Source: Flavobacterium sp. ov086
Lineage (GTDB): Bacteria > Bacteroidota > Bacteroidia > Flavobacteriales > Flavobacteriaceae
DNA: 64,000 bases
Direction: 5' to 3'
Assembly (NCBI RefSeq): GCF_900187965.1
Contig: NZ_FZNL01000008.1
Location: 147,149 to 211,148, forward strand
The stretch's first letter is position 1; every line of letters begins with the position of its first letter. Below are positions 44,600-54,207 of this stretch, one piece after another. Position numbers and translations under genes: made by a program. The notes under the pieces were generated by a model. That model was not told where the DNA came from and ran no database searches. It saw nothing but the letters and a program-made list of their open reading frames with translations.

Positions 44600-45346
44600 A
44601 TGATGCTAATTCGTTATCTATCTCAAATAGGAAGATATTTTTTAATGCTGAAAGAAATTTTTAACAAACAGACTAAATGGCCTGTTATGAAAAAATTGAT
44701 TTTCAAAGAAATTGATGATTTAATAATTGACTCTCTTGGTATCGTTTGCTTTATCTCTTTTTTTATAGGAGGAGTTGTTGCCATTCAGACTGCTTTAAAC
44801 CTTACTAATCCGTTAATTCCAAAATATTTAATTGGTTTTGCTACACGTCAATCTGTGATTTTAGAGTTTGCTCCTACTTTTATTTCGGTTATTATGGCCG
44901 GAAAAATGGGATCTTACATCACGTCAAGTATTGGTACAATGCGCGTTACAGAACAAATTGATGCACTAGAAGTTATGGGTGTTAACTCCTTAAACTATCT
45001 TGTTTTTCCAAAAATAGTAGCCCTATTGATGTATCCTTTCGTAATTGGAATCAGTATGTTTCTGGGTATTTTTGGAGGATGGCTTGCTTGCGCATATGGC
45101 GGATTTTCGACTAGTCAGGATTTTATTCAAGGTGCTCAAATGGAATTTATTCCTTTTCATATAACATATGCTTTTATTAAAACTTTAATTTTTGCAATGT
45201 TATTAGCTACAATTCCATCTTTTCACGGGTATTACATGAAAGGTGGCGCACTTGAAGTTGGTAAAGCAAGTACAGTATCATTTGTTTGGACATCTGTTTG
45301 TATTATTCTTTTTAATTATATATTAACTCAATTATTATTAGGATAA
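44600..45346 (+). CDS. MlaE-family ABC transporter permease
   Basis: A 248-residue membrane protein with five or six membrane segments. The DSLGIVCFISFFIGGVVAIQTA start, EFAPTFISVIMAGKMGSYITSSIGTMRVTEQIDALEVMGVN and the Gly-rich C-terminal part are typical of MlaE. With MlaF it moves phospholipids between membranes in the Mla system. The stop overlaps the next ATG as TAATG. No MlaD or MlaB gene is adjacent. Confidence 0.92.
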   Translation: MMLIRYLSQIGRYFLMLKEIFNKQTKWPVMKKLIFKEIDDLIIDSLGIVCFISFFIGGVVAIQTALNLTNPLIPKYLIGFATRQSVILEFAPTFISVIMAGKMGSYITSSIGTMRVTEQIDALEVMGVNSLNYLVFPKIVALLMYPFVIGISMFLGIFGGWLACAYGGFSTSQDFIQGAQMEFIPFHITYAFIKTLIFAMLLATIPSFHGYYMKGGALEVGKASTVSFVWTSVCIILFNYILTQLLLG

Positions 45347-46107
45347 TGATCGAAGTAAAAAACATAGAAAAATCATTTGGCGACAGTAAGGTTTTAAAAG
45401 GTGTTTCTACCGTTTTTGAAACGGGAAAAACCAACTTAATTATTGGACAAAGTGGATCCGGAAAAACTGTTTTATTAAAAACCTTATTAGGAATTCATAC
45501 ACCAGATTCTGGTACAATTGAGTTCGACGGACGTGTTTATTCAGAATTAGATCCGGATGAAAAAAGAGAATTAAGAACTGAAATTGGAATGGTTTTTCAA
45601 GGAAGCGCTTTATTTGATTCAATGACTGTTGAAGAGAATGTTGCTTTTCCATTAAAAATGTTCACAAACGACAACAAAGCTAAAATACAGGAGCGTGTTG
45701 ATTTTGTTTTAGAAAGAGTAAATCTAATTGATGCTCATAAAAAATTACCGTCGGAGATCTCAGGAGGTATGCAAAAACGTGTGGCGATTGCCCGTGCAAT
45801 TGTAAACAATCCAAAGTATTTGTTTTGTGACGAACCTAACTCAGGTCTGGATCCAAATACATCTACGCTGATTGACAACCTGATTAAAGAGATCACCGAA
45901 GAATACAACATTACAACGGTAATCAATACGCACGATATGAACTCGGTAATGGAAATTGGCGAAAACATCGTATTCTTAAAAAAAGGATTAAAAGCGTGGC
46001 AGGGAACTAAAGAAGAAATCTTTAGAACTGATAATAAAGACATTGTAAAATTTGTTTACTCTTCGAATTTATTCAAGAAAGTTAGAGAAGCGTATTTAAA
46101 AGGTTAA
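45346..46107 (+). CDS. MlaF-family ABC transporter ATPase
   Basis: A 253-residue ATPase. Walker A GQSGSGKT (about 34-41), signature SGGMQKR (about 138), Walker B LFCDEPNSGLD and the H-loop THD are all present. Translationally coupled to the MlaE permease. Confidence 0.93.
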   Translation: MIEVKNIEKSFGDSKVLKGVSTVFETGKTNLIIGQSGSGKTVLLKTLLGIHTPDSGTIEFDGRVYSELDPDEKRELRTEIGMVFQGSALFDSMTVEENVAFPLKMFTNDNKAKIQERVDFVLERVNLIDAHKKLPSEISGGMQKRVAIARAIVNNPKYLFCDEPNSGLDPNTSTLIDNLIKEITEEYNITTVINTHDMNSVMEIGENIVFLKKGLKAWQGTKEEIFRTDNKDIVKFVYSSNLFKKVREAYLKG

Positions 46108-46129
46108 AACCTTTTCAAATTCCAATGAA

Positions 46130-46177
46130 AAAAATCCCAAATTCCAATTTTACTTAGATTGGAATTTGGGATTTTTT
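46130..46177. terminator. hairpin terminator between convergent genes
   Basis: AATCCCAAATTCCAAT and its inverse pair around a short loop, flanked by A and T runs on both sides. It ends both the ABC operon and the 46195-46785 gene. Confidence 0.85.
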
Positions 46178-46194
46178 CATTGGGATTTAAGAAA

Positions 46195-46785
46195 TCAATA
46201 TTCTTTACTAAGTCCAAACCCAAAGGAAAACCCTATTCCAACATAACTTCTTTTCGATATATTTCCAAAAAGTTTCATTCCTATACTTGGGATAAGCGTA
46301 TTATAAATAAGGTGAGATCTTTTTTTAGGATAAAACCATTTAAAACTAGCTTCAAAAGGCACTCCATAAAATGTATCATAACTTAAATGCCTATTAAAAT
46401 CTTCATCTCTTTTAGTTAATATTAAATTATTATGGCTTATTCCGGTAGAAACACTAAAAGAACGATTGGCTGTTGACCATCTCTTCCCATATAATAAAGC
46501 AAACTCATCGTTATCTTCTACATTATAAAAAGAGAAAACACTATCTCTTTTTTTATATCCGGTCGCATGAATATACCGAATACTAAAGAGGCTTTTTTTA
46601 TATTGATAATTTAATTCGAAACCTCCTGCAAAACCAGCATGTTGCATCGCTGAAGGACCTCCAAACGCTTCAGCAAAAATAATTGGATTCTTTTTTTCAG
46701 ACGGTATTTTATCATCTGTTTGCTGTGCAAACATTGAGTTTGAAACAACAAAAACAAATAAGACTCTTAGTAGTTTTTTAATCAT
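46195..46785 (-). CDS. exported, probably outer-membrane-associated protein of unknown function
   Basis: A 196-residue protein from ATG 46785: signal peptide MIKKLLRVLFVFVVSNSMFAQ, then alternating beta strands with aromatic ends (FELNYQYKKSLFSIRYIHATGY, VGIGFSFGFGLSKEY) as in small outer-membrane beta-barrels. The in-frame ATG at 46830 would add 15 residues before the signal and is rejected. Function unknown. Confidence 0.75.
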   Translation of the reverse strand: MIKKLLRVLFVFVVSNSMFAQQTDDKIPSEKKNPIIFAEAFGGPSAMQHAGFAGGFELNYQYKKSLFSIRYIHATGYKKRDSVFSFYNVEDNDEFALLYGKRWSTANRSFSVSTGISHNNLILTKRDEDFNRHLSYDTFYGVPFEASFKWFYPKKRSHLIYNTLIPSIGMKLFGNISKRSYVGIGFSFGFGLSKEY

Positions 46786-46818
46786 AATTAAGTTTATATC
46801 AATTTTTAAAATGTAAAT

Positions 46819-46867
46819 AAAAAGTCCCAAATTCTAAACTTATCAAAATTGGAATTTGGGACTTTTT
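46819..46867 (-). terminator. terminator after the 46894-47427 gene
   Basis: AAGTCCCAAATTC and GAATTTGGGACTT pair across a loop of about 20 bases, followed on the minus strand by TTTTTA-like bases. The arms are of the same family as the hairpin at 46130. Confidence 0.75.
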
Positions 46868-46893
46868 AATATTAAAACATCCTTGTGTTTGTT

Positions 46894-47427
46894 TTAAAAT
46901 TGCGGAGAGTAAATTTCAAACTTCAACTCTCCAAATTCTTCTAAAAATATTTTTAACTCATCTGAATATTTTTGAGATTCTAATCTTATTATAGATTCTT
47001 TATCTAAATGTTTCTCACTCAATAAAACAAAATCCTGAATCGCAAATTTATAACCTAAATCTGCCCCTCCTGCACTGAGATAATCATTTCTTTGAGATAC
47101 CTTTTTATATAAAATAGAAAATATCTTCTTGTCTTTTGGGTTTATCTTTTTTGCATAAAACTCAACATTCAAAAATGATACTGTTTTATAAAGCACATTG
47201 TTATTACTTTTAAATCCGGCTTTAGAAAAAGTCAGACAAAATAAAAAAAGTCCTAAAACGGTAAACATAAATAGAAAAACAAAAAAGACTCCGTTTAAGT
47301 TCTCCACATTAGTATTCAATAATATGTCCCAACATGAATAAGAAAGAAACAGAAGAAAAGCAGTCGGTACCAATAGAATCGCTTTTTGTTTAAATTCAAA
47401 ATTAGAATTTAATATAATTTTATTCAT
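46894..47427 (-). CDS. membrane protein of unknown function
   Basis: A 177-residue protein with two membrane segments in the first 65 residues and a soluble C-terminal part (SAGGADLGYKFAIQDFVLLSEKHLDKESIIRLESQKYSDELKIFLEEFG). It starts seven bases after the SprT-like gene and is likely co-transcribed. Family not recognised. Confidence 0.7.
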   Translation of the reverse strand: MNKIILNSNFEFKQKAILLVPTAFLLFLSYSCWDILLNTNVENLNGVFFVFLFMFTVLGLFLFCLTFSKAGFKSNNNVLYKTVSFLNVEFYAKKINPKDKKIFSILYKKVSQRNDYLSAGGADLGYKFAIQDFVLLSEKHLDKESIIRLESQKYSDELKIFLEEFGELKFEIYSPQF

Positions 47428-47434
47428 TGTCTTT

Positions 47435-48040
47435 TTAGTTTTTTATAGGCAAAAGTTCAACCTCAGCATTTGGATTAAAAAGATAAGTTCTTCCCGAACT
47501 GATTTCGATACATTCGAAACGTTTGGTTCTAACCGCTAATTTCTTGAAGATTTTACCATTTTTAATTCTGAACACACTTCCAAACGGAATTTCAAAAACA
47601 TAGTTTTTATCGTTGTGTGCATCGTATTGTTTTAATGCCAGAGACAACGTTGTATCCGTATCACTACTTGCAGATGGGTTTTTAAAATGCCTCGCTAATA
47701 ACGGCAATAAACCACCCGGAAAGATCTCCGGACGGATAAAAGGAACCATCATTCTCTGGAAAGTATGCTTCCATTCATTCCCATGCGGTTTTATATTTCG
47801 TCCAAACTTTTCAAACGCTACCAAATGGGAAATTTCATGAATTAGCGTAATCAAAAAACGATACTTATTTAAACTTGCATTTACCGTGATTTCATGTTTA
47901 CCGCTCGGTCCCCTTCTGTAATCTCCGTGACGTGTTTGACGTTCGTTTACGATTTTCAGATGAACCTGATTGGCAACAATCAAATCAAATATAGGCTTTA
48001 CAGCATGTTCCGGTATATATCTTGCAAGAGTTTCGTTCAA
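47435..48040 (-). CDS. SprT-like zinc metallopeptidase domain protein
   Basis: A 201-residue protein with H68-E-I-S-H72 (LIHEISHLVAFEKFG) and a later H86 (PHGNEWK) as the third zinc ligand, which is the SprT/Spartan domain pattern. The C-terminal part binds nothing recognisable. Bacterial SprT proteins are little studied; a role in handling protein-DNA crosslinks is known for eukaryotic Spartan. Confidence 0.85.
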   Translation of the reverse strand: MNETLARYIPEHAVKPIFDLIVANQVHLKIVNERQTRHGDYRRGPSGKHEITVNASLNKYRFLITLIHEISHLVAFEKFGRNIKPHGNEWKHTFQRMMVPFIRPEIFPGGLLPLLARHFKNPSASSDTDTTLSLALKQYDAHNDKNYVFEIPFGSVFRIKNGKIFKKLAVRTKRFECIEISSGRTYLFNPNAEVELLPIKN

Positions 48041-48137
48041 AATAATTATGAGTTATGAAGTATGTTTTTTTTATCAAATGAAATAACAAAATGGCTTCGA
48101 CTTCGCTCAGCCTGACAATTAAATAATTTATAATTAA

Positions 48138-48815
48138 CTAGGGATTTGTTGACGAGACCTCCAATACCTTTCCATTAAAATATTTATTTCCGTTAAGAGT
48201 AAAATCATAAATATAAGTTGCCATTCCTTCGGCTGAAATTGGAGCCTGATATCCTGGGAAAGCTTCGTTTAACATTTCTGTCTGAACTGATCCAAGAGCC
48301 AGAACGTTGAATGAAATTCCTTGTTCTTTATATTCTTCGGCAAGTAATTCTGACAAAGTAATTACAGCTCCTTTACTTGAACTATATGCAGCCAATCCAG
48401 CAAATTTAAGACTTCCACGCACACCACCAATTGAACTAATTGTGACAACGTGACTTCCTTTTTGAAGATATGGTAAGCAAATTCTGGTAAGATTTGCAAC
48501 GCCAAAAACATTCACTTTGTAAATACTTTCAAAATCAGCCTGAGTTGTTTCTGCAAAAGGTTTTAATAACAAAGCTCCCGCATTGTGCACAACTGCATCT
48601 ACTTTTTTCCAGGTTGACGAAAGAAAGTTACTCACTTCTTCCAAAGCAGCTTCATTTGCCAAATCAACCGAAAGGCAAGTAACATTTTGATGTTCTAAAA
48701 GTGTTTGAGGTATTTTTCTTGAAATAGCTAAAACCTGATGACCAGCATTAGCAAATTGTAGCGCAAGTTCGTAACCAATTCCTCGACTGGTTCCGGTAAC
48801 AATAATATTTTTCAT
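48138..48815 (-). CDS. short-chain dehydrogenase/reductase
   Basis: A 225-residue SDR: TGTSRGIG cofactor loop, HNAG (about 75-78), Ser of SSIGG and the YSSSKGA catalytic Tyr-Lys pair (near 143-147). Complete Ser-Tyr-Lys triad. Substrate unknown. Confidence 0.92.
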   Translation of the reverse strand: MKNIIVTGTSRGIGYELALQFANAGHQVLAISRKIPQTLLEHQNVTCLSVDLANEAALEEVSNFLSSTWKKVDAVVHNAGALLLKPFAETTQADFESIYKVNVFGVANLTRICLPYLQKGSHVVTISSIGGVRGSLKFAGLAAYSSSKGAVITLSELLAEEYKEQGISFNVLALGSVQTEMLNEAFPGYQAPISAEGMATYIYDFTLNGNKYFNGKVLEVSSTNP

Positions 48816-48850
48816 AAAGCAAAAATAAGCAAATCCGGTAAAATGACCGG

Positions 48851-49816
48851 TTATTTATTCATCGTAATTTCTTCTGTTGGTGTTATCGCAATTCTAGTCA
48901 CTGCTGGCAAAAACTCCTGAATAAAAGAAGTCATATGCGGAATATCCATAACCTTAAATTCATCTGAAACATGGTGATAAAATTCAAAATTCTCAAAATC
49001 AAAAGTACTTATAGATTGACATGGTTTTTTAAAAACATCATAAAAAGAATAATTATCTGATCTGTAGAACAATTTATATTCGGCTTCTTTTGGTAGAAAT
49101 CCAATTGTCTTTTTACCCGTATATTCATTTATTTTTTCTGCCATATTCGATTTATCAAAACCTGTGATATAAGCCAGATACTCTCGTTTCATTGGCACAC
49201 CAATCATTTCAATATTTAGTTGTGCATATAAATTAAAATTCTGTTTTTTCAGTTTCTGTGCTAAACTTTTAGAACCAAGCAAACCTTTTTCTTCGCCGGC
49301 AAAAAACACAAAAAGAATACTGCGTTTATTCGATTTGGTTTTACTAAAATATTTAGCCATTTGTGCAACAGCCGTAACTCCGGATGCATCATCATTCGCA
49401 CCGTTATTAATCATATCTGCTTGTTGTTTAGTCTCCAGTCCAATATGATCATAATGCGCACTCAAAACCACAAACTCTTTTTTTAGTTTAGGATCTGTTC
49501 CTTCTAAAACTCCCACAATATTATATGCCGGTTTATCAAAATTGGTAAGTGTATCTCGATAAGTTGTAAAATATGGTTTTACATTGTTCTTTTTGAAAAA
49601 ATCTTCCAGAAAGAATGCTGCTTTGTCTATACCTTTTGTTCCGGTTTCGCGTCCTTCTAATTCATCTGAAGAAAGATATTTTAAAAATTCTGAGACTTCG
49701 GTTTCACTTACTTTATAAGTAACTTCAATGGGTTTTGAAGTGTTTTCGCTTACTGTGGATGGATTTGATTTACAGGCAAAAAAAACAAATGGAAGAAGAA
49801 AGTACAACTTTTTCAT
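48851..49816 (-). CDS. M28-family metallopeptidase lipoprotein
   Basis: A 321-residue protein with a lipobox (PFVFFACKSN; Cys15), so anchored in a membrane. The M28 zinc-binding residues lie in SAHYDHIG, NNGANDDASGV and FFAGEEKGLLGS, with the downstream IEMIGVP and TFDFENFEFYHHVSDEFK segments. Aminopeptidase-type activity is expected. It sits in a long minus-strand run with the SDR. Confidence 0.92.
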   Translation of the reverse strand: MKKLYFLLPFVFFACKSNPSTVSENTSKPIEVTYKVSETEVSEFLKYLSSDELEGRETGTKGIDKAAFFLEDFFKKNNVKPYFTTYRDTLTNFDKPAYNIVGVLEGTDPKLKKEFVVLSAHYDHIGLETKQQADMINNGANDDASGVTAVAQMAKYFSKTKSNKRSILFVFFAGEEKGLLGSKSLAQKLKKQNFNLYAQLNIEMIGVPMKREYLAYITGFDKSNMAEKINEYTGKKTIGFLPKEAEYKLFYRSDNYSFYDVFKKPCQSISTFDFENFEFYHHVSDEFKVMDIPHMTSFIQEFLPAVTRIAITPTEEITMNK

Positions 49817-49845
49817 AAATGAAAGATTTGGTTTTACCTTAGAAT

Positions 49846-50508
49846 TTAATTTTCTAAAACAACTGGTTTAAAATATTTCTTATACACTTTAAACACCTGA
49901 ATACTTCCTAAAACAATAAAAAACAGCGGAATTAAAACAGGCATTATATACTTTGAAAATTGACTTGTTTTCTGAAAAAGCGTTTGCAAAATTACAATCA
50001 AACTCAACATTCCTAAAAAAATTCCAATCAAAGTTCCTGCAATATAATAATATTTTAACTTTCTTTCAATTGTAATATACTTTCCGTTAAGTAAATAAAG
50101 ATTCCAACTCGTCCAAAATGGCAATTGCAAAAAATTAAAGCAATTTAAAACCACACCAATTACAAATGGCGAATACATCAAATATCCCAATAAATTATCA
50201 TTTAAAGTTGTAGTCGAATTAAAATTAGAATAAAAGAAATAGGCCAAAACAAACATGAATCCGACAGCAAAAAAATCAATTACCTTCATTAATCTTTTAT
50301 TTCTAATGAGTTGTTTTGCAAAAAGCAATGTAAAATAAATGACAAAGGTTTCGACAAACACAACTCCAAACAAAAAAAAAATTAAATTATGAAGCCCTGA
50401 TTTTGAGTAGATTTCTAAACCTACTAAATTTAAATATCCCAACGGAATCGAACCGATGAAACTCACCAGAAATCCAATTGAGATATTCTTCAGTTCTTTC
50501 ATATTCAA
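49846..50508 (-). CDS. LysE/RhtB-like membrane transporter
   Basis: A 220-residue protein with six membrane segments; SIPLGYLNLVGLEIYSKSG resembles the start of LysE-family amino-acid exporters. The start overlaps the ATP-grasp gene by four bases (ATGA), so translation is coupled. Substrate unknown. Confidence 0.65.
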   Translation of the reverse strand: MNMKELKNISIGFLVSFIGSIPLGYLNLVGLEIYSKSGLHNLIFFLFGVVFVETFVIYFTLLFAKQLIRNKRLMKVIDFFAVGFMFVLAYFFYSNFNSTTTLNDNLLGYLMYSPFVIGVVLNCFNFLQLPFWTSWNLYLLNGKYITIERKLKYYYIAGTLIGIFLGMLSLIVILQTLFQKTSQFSKYIMPVLIPLFFIVLGSIQVFKVYKKYFKPVVLEN

Positions 50509-51539
50509 AAATGCATGATCTTACTATTCTGTGCCAAATGCAATCTGTATTCACGGATTCCAACTTTATAATTTAAATACGGAACTCCCATCTTATGATT
50601 CTCAGCGCTGATTTCATACATGTACGTAATATGTCGCGCCAATTCTTTCCAGGCAAACCAAACGGAATGTTTAGGATCATAAATATGTGTTGGCTCGCTT
50701 GCGGCACCGTTAAGCTCTACGATTTGAAAATTTTCGCCTCGTTCCAGTTCTTCAAAAGTATTGTACATGATATCAAAACGTCCAAAATAGAATTCCGGAA
50801 TTTGAGTTGCGATTTCGTTAATCATTGCGATTAATTTTGGCGTAATCAAATTACTTCCGTCAAGAAATTTTGCACCGCGTGAGTGATTCCCAAACGGAAC
50901 TAAATTTACCATTTCACCATTTTGCAAAACCCGATGCAACTGGCTTCCATATTCTTCCTGCAAGGCATCGAGTTGAAATTTAAATCTTGGTGTTTTACAA
51001 ATTAAATCTTCGATTGTAGAACTTCCGTCACCGGTAACAATTAAAAATTCTTTGGACACAATTCCCGTAATTTTCCCTTCTTTTTGATGCGGATGACGCA
51101 CATAAAAAACACCAACTTCATTTTTAAACGGAATTAAATCTTGTATCAAAAAATCGAAATTCGCTTTTCTGGCATATTCGCTTAATTCATAAACATTTCT
51201 GATTTTTTTTACTCCGGAACCGCGTAAACCAATATCTGGTTTAGCGATTAAAGGAAAGTAAACCCTGTTATCAACTATCGTGCTTACAATCTTTTTTAAA
51301 TCTGTCTTTTCCTTAATTAAAATCGTTTTTGGATAGAAATTCTTAGGAAGCAAATCATAAATTTGTTTTTTGCTTTCCATTATAAATCCTCCATTTTTAA
51401 TTTTTGGATTAGAGGCATTAAAAAAGAAAACGGATCTGGCTTTGATCGCATAATATGCCCAAAGAAAATAAATAGGAGCATACAAAACCTGAAATGGCCA
51501 ATATTCCCAATTGCTTATTTTATGGAAAAATAGTTTCAT
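50505..51539 (-). CDS. ATP-grasp-domain protein
   Basis: A 344-residue protein with an ATP-grasp core: PLIAKPDIGLRGSGVKKI as the ATP-binding Lys/Gly loop (about 88-105), FLIQDLIPFKNEVGVFYVRHP and QIVELNGAASEP (the metal-binding Glu/Asn). N-terminal hydrophobic stretch at about 15-32. Family as in D-Ala-D-Ala-ligase-like enzymes of unknown product. It is coupled to the LysE-like gene. Confidence 0.8.
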   Translation of the reverse strand: MKLFFHKISNWEYWPFQVLYAPIYFLWAYYAIKARSVFFFNASNPKIKNGGFIMESKKQIYDLLPKNFYPKTILIKEKTDLKKIVSTIVDNRVYFPLIAKPDIGLRGSGVKKIRNVYELSEYARKANFDFLIQDLIPFKNEVGVFYVRHPHQKEGKITGIVSKEFLIVTGDGSSTIEDLICKTPRFKFQLDALQEEYGSQLHRVLQNGEMVNLVPFGNHSRGAKFLDGSNLITPKLIAMINEIATQIPEFYFGRFDIMYNTFEELERGENFQIVELNGAASEPTHIYDPKHSVWFAWKELARHITYMYEISAENHKMGVPYLNYKVGIREYRLHLAQNSKIMHF

Positions 51540-51551
51540 CTTTATTTGTTT

Positions 51552-52262
51552 TTAAATGCTCATAAATGAGGTTGAAAAATCTTCTGTTTTAATCAAATCA
51601 TAGTACTTCATCGTACCTTTATTCTGCTTAATGACAACCTGTGTCACACTTAGTGTTTTTAAAGTGTTTTCCCGATTAATAATCAAACCGTTTTCAGAAT
51701 CATCACTTTGAGTATTTCTATGAAAATCCAGCATACCTAAAGCTGATATTTCGTTCTTATCTTTCAAAAAATCAAAAAACCAGTCTGAACGCCTTTTTCT
51801 AATTTCGTCAGAATATAAAGTGACCGAAGACCAAATATGATTTCTGGTCTGGTCTAACGGCGTCTTCCATTTTGCAAAACCATCCCAAATCAGTTCATAT
51901 AACTCTTCACTCTGATATAAAACCAAGGTAAACGGCTCGATATCTTCGAGATTTATTTCGTTCCAAAAATCCTTTGGTGATAAACTAGAAATCATATCCA
52001 AAGCAATTAATCCCCGGCTTTTTCTATAAAGAAATACAGGATTGTGTTTTTTAATTCCACCATTCAAAAGCACTAATACAGTTCCGCTTTCATCCACTGC
52101 AAACCACGTTCCTCCTGCTTTTGGATCTTTTGGATACATTACGTTTTTACCATTCAAACAATAATTTCTTGGCGCAAGAGCTCCCGGACGAATTACTTTT
52201 TCATCTCGATTTGAAGTTATTACGACAACTCCGTTATTATTTACAAAACTTACTGTACACAT
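51552..52262 (-). CDS. NRDE-family (TANGO2-like) protein
   Basis: A 236-residue protein beginning MCTVSFV and carrying SNRDEK, the NRDE signature with the N-terminal Cys that may act as a nucleophile (Ntn-type). Human TANGO2 belongs here; a heme-handling role has been proposed. The stop precedes the ATP-grasp gene by 12 bases; the start overlaps the DinB gene by 13. Confidence 0.88.
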   Translation of the reverse strand: MCTVSFVNNNGVVVITSNRDEKVIRPGALAPRNYCLNGKNVMYPKDPKAGGTWFAVDESGTVLVLLNGGIKKHNPVFLYRKSRGLIALDMISSLSPKDFWNEINLEDIEPFTLVLYQSEELYELIWDGFAKWKTPLDQTRNHIWSSVTLYSDEIRKRRSDWFFDFLKDKNEISALGMLDFHRNTQSDDSENGLIINRENTLKTLSVTQVVIKQNKGTMKYYDLIKTEDFSTSFMSI

Positions 52263-52738
52263 TGTTTTCTATATTCTATGGTCGAGCGCGCTACACCAAA
52301 ATTTTCATTAACCGAAATATCTTCAAGCTGCAAAACGACTACTTTTATTAAAGCCTGATGGTGAATGCAATGTTCCAGATTATAAAGCAATTCTCTATAA
52401 TAATTGCTTTGAATCCTGATCGCAAGACCGTCAATTACCTGCTCTAAATAGATGATTTTGTTTTCGCTTTTCAGCCCGGTTTTTATTTCTGTTATAAATT
52501 GTTTTGCAAATTCGGTTTCAGTTTGAATACGGATATTTCTTTCGCGATTATCATAGTTTAAAATTCCCGACTCATAACCATCTTCAAGACATTTATACAT
52601 CTCGACAATATGTCTTACATGTTCTCCAATCGTTGCGTTACTTAAAGCTTCGCAAGATTTTGCATAATCTTTATCAGATAATTGATCTAATAAAGAAATT
52701 AATTCATCTAAACTGTGGCGTATTGATTTTAGTAACAT
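52250..52738 (-). CDS. DinB-family protein
   Basis: A 162-residue four-helix protein: SIRHSLDELISLLDQLSD, ATIGEHVRHIVEMYKCL (with the His metal ligand) and NLEHCIHHQALIKVVV (further His). This is the DinB/YfiT-like metal-binding fold, often a thiol transferase. Its stop overlaps the NRDE start. Confidence 0.82.
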   Translation of the reverse strand: MLLKSIRHSLDELISLLDQLSDKDYAKSCEALSNATIGEHVRHIVEMYKCLEDGYESGILNYDNRERNIRIQTETEFAKQFITEIKTGLKSENKIIYLEQVIDGLAIRIQSNYYRELLYNLEHCIHHQALIKVVVLQLEDISVNENFGVARSTIEYRKQCVQ

Positions 52739-52740
52739 GG

Positions 52741-53127
52741 CTATTTTAGTTTTAGAAGATTAAACAATTTATTTTTATTGAAGTAAAGCAATCCTAAACA
52801 ACATATCAAGGTAATAACAGCTAATGAAAACAGAAATCCTCCGTCGTTTTCTACCACTATTCCCAAGACAAATAAATGCGACAAAATTGCTCCGGTCATT
52901 ATCCCGCATCCGCCCAAAGCACCAATATGGGTGGTTTTAGGAATCAGAATTAAAATTGCCACAACCAATTCGGCAATTCCTGAGCCAATTCTCCCGTAAG
53001 GTTCTACTCCCAAAGTCGAAAAAATATAAATACTTTCTGCTGCTCCGCTGAATTTAAAAAATAAGGTTTGCAACAAGATTCCTGCTGCCACGATTCTTAA
53101 AATCCAGATTATTTTTTCTGTTTTCAT
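52741..53127 (-). CDS. DoxX-family membrane protein
   Basis: A 128-residue protein with four membrane segments and the AGILLQTLFFKFSGAAESIY start and GIAELVVAILILIP motif of DoxX. It lies two bases after the DinB start and eight before the YHS gene. A role in envelope redox or sulfur handling is suggested by its neighbours. Confidence 0.85.
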   Translation of the reverse strand: MKTEKIIWILRIVAAGILLQTLFFKFSGAAESIYIFSTLGVEPYGRIGSGIAELVVAILILIPKTTHIGALGGCGIMTGAILSHLFVLGIVVENDGGFLFSLAVITLICCLGLLYFNKNKLFNLLKLK

Positions 53128-53135
53128 GATCGTTA

Positions 53136-53594
53136 TTATTTATATATTTTTTTCCAGTTATTATCAGCTTGTGCCTTTAGATTTGCCTCATCTTTATTCC
53201 AGCTTTTTAATGTATTATTAAAATAAGCGTTGTAAAATAAATAGAGTTTACCATCGATAATCTTGAAAGTTTCAGGATTTATTTCGACTTTTTCACCTAC
53301 ACTTCCCATTGCATAAGCGCACCATCCGCCATATTGAGGTTCATATTTTGATGGATTTTTTAAGAACGTTTCTTTATTTTCACTTGATGAAAATTTATAA
53401 ATCACACCTTGATAATAGGTTGAGATTTCTTTTTTTCCTTTGACTGCTTTTCCCTGATTAAAATATCCAACAGGATCATAACCCTGAATAGCCACTTTGT
53501 TTTCTAAGTTGTATTGATTAATTCGTTTCGCATCGTTTTGAGCAAATGAAATACCCGAAACCAAAATCAACACAAATAATATTAGCTTTTTCAT
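53136..53594 (-). CDS. YHS-domain protein, exported
   Basis: A 152-residue protein with a signal peptide (ends SFAQ) and a YHS-type domain (AIQGYDPVGYFNQGKAVKGKKEISTYYQGVIYKFSSSENKETF, then GGWCAYAMGSVGEKV), thought to bind metal such as copper. It follows the peroxiredoxin by six bases. Confidence 0.88.
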   Translation of the reverse strand: MKKLILFVLILVSGISFAQNDAKRINQYNLENKVAIQGYDPVGYFNQGKAVKGKKEISTYYQGVIYKFSSSENKETFLKNPSKYEPQYGGWCAYAMGSVGEKVEINPETFKIIDGKLYLFYNAYFNNTLKSWNKDEANLKAQADNNWKKIYK

Positions 53595-53600
53595 CTTATT

Positions 53601-54197
53601 TTATTTGATATTTGTTAATACTGAAACAAGTAAATCGGTCGTGATGCGATGCTTAAAATCCGGAGAAATATATTCGAATAAGATATCAGATTCCGTGTTT
53701 AGAACAAAAATGGACGGAACTGGTAAGAAATTGGTATTTGCTCCTTTAGAATGTACGTAAATTACTGCTTTATAGTTTTCGGGAGCATCATAAATAATTC
53801 CAACTGCTTTAATAAGTTCTCCCTTTGAATCAGAAAGCAAGGTGTATTTTACTTTGTCTTTTTCTTCTGTAATTTTTAAATTTTCGGGCGCATCTGGACT
53901 AACGGCTATAATTTGGTAGCCTAAATCAAGAATTTGTTTTTCGGCTTCGGCCAATGCCTGCAAATGTGAATTGCAATAAGGGCACCAACCGCCACGATAA
54001 AAAACTAAAACTGTTTTTTTCTTTTTAAATAAATCAGAAAGTTGAACATCTGCATTTTCAGATGTTTTTAAAGTAATGTCCGGAATTTTCTCTCCTATTA
54101 ATAAAGGAGCAATATCTGTCGCAGATTTGGGAATTGTGTTCTGTGCATTAGCAATCGAACTTAAGGTTGCTAAAACAATAAAAAGTAATTTTTTCAT
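53601..54197 (-). CDS. exported peroxiredoxin-like (AhpC/TSA) protein
   Basis: A 198-residue protein with a signal peptide (ends ANAQ) and the thioredoxin-fold active site YRGGWCPYC (about 77-85), with two cysteines, and an AVSPDAPENLK segment. It would reduce peroxides or disulfides in the periplasm. A palindrome at 54208-54233 lies just upstream of the ATG. Confidence 0.9.
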   Translation of the reverse strand: MKKLLFIVLATLSSIANAQNTIPKSATDIAPLLIGEKIPDITLKTSENADVQLSDLFKKKKTVLVFYRGGWCPYCNSHLQALAEAEKQILDLGYQIIAVSPDAPENLKITEEKDKVKYTLLSDSKGELIKAVGIIYDAPENYKAVIYVHSKGANTNFLPVPSIFVLNTESDILFEYISPDFKHRITTDLLVSVLTNIK

Positions 54198-54207
54198 AGT
54201 TTTTTGG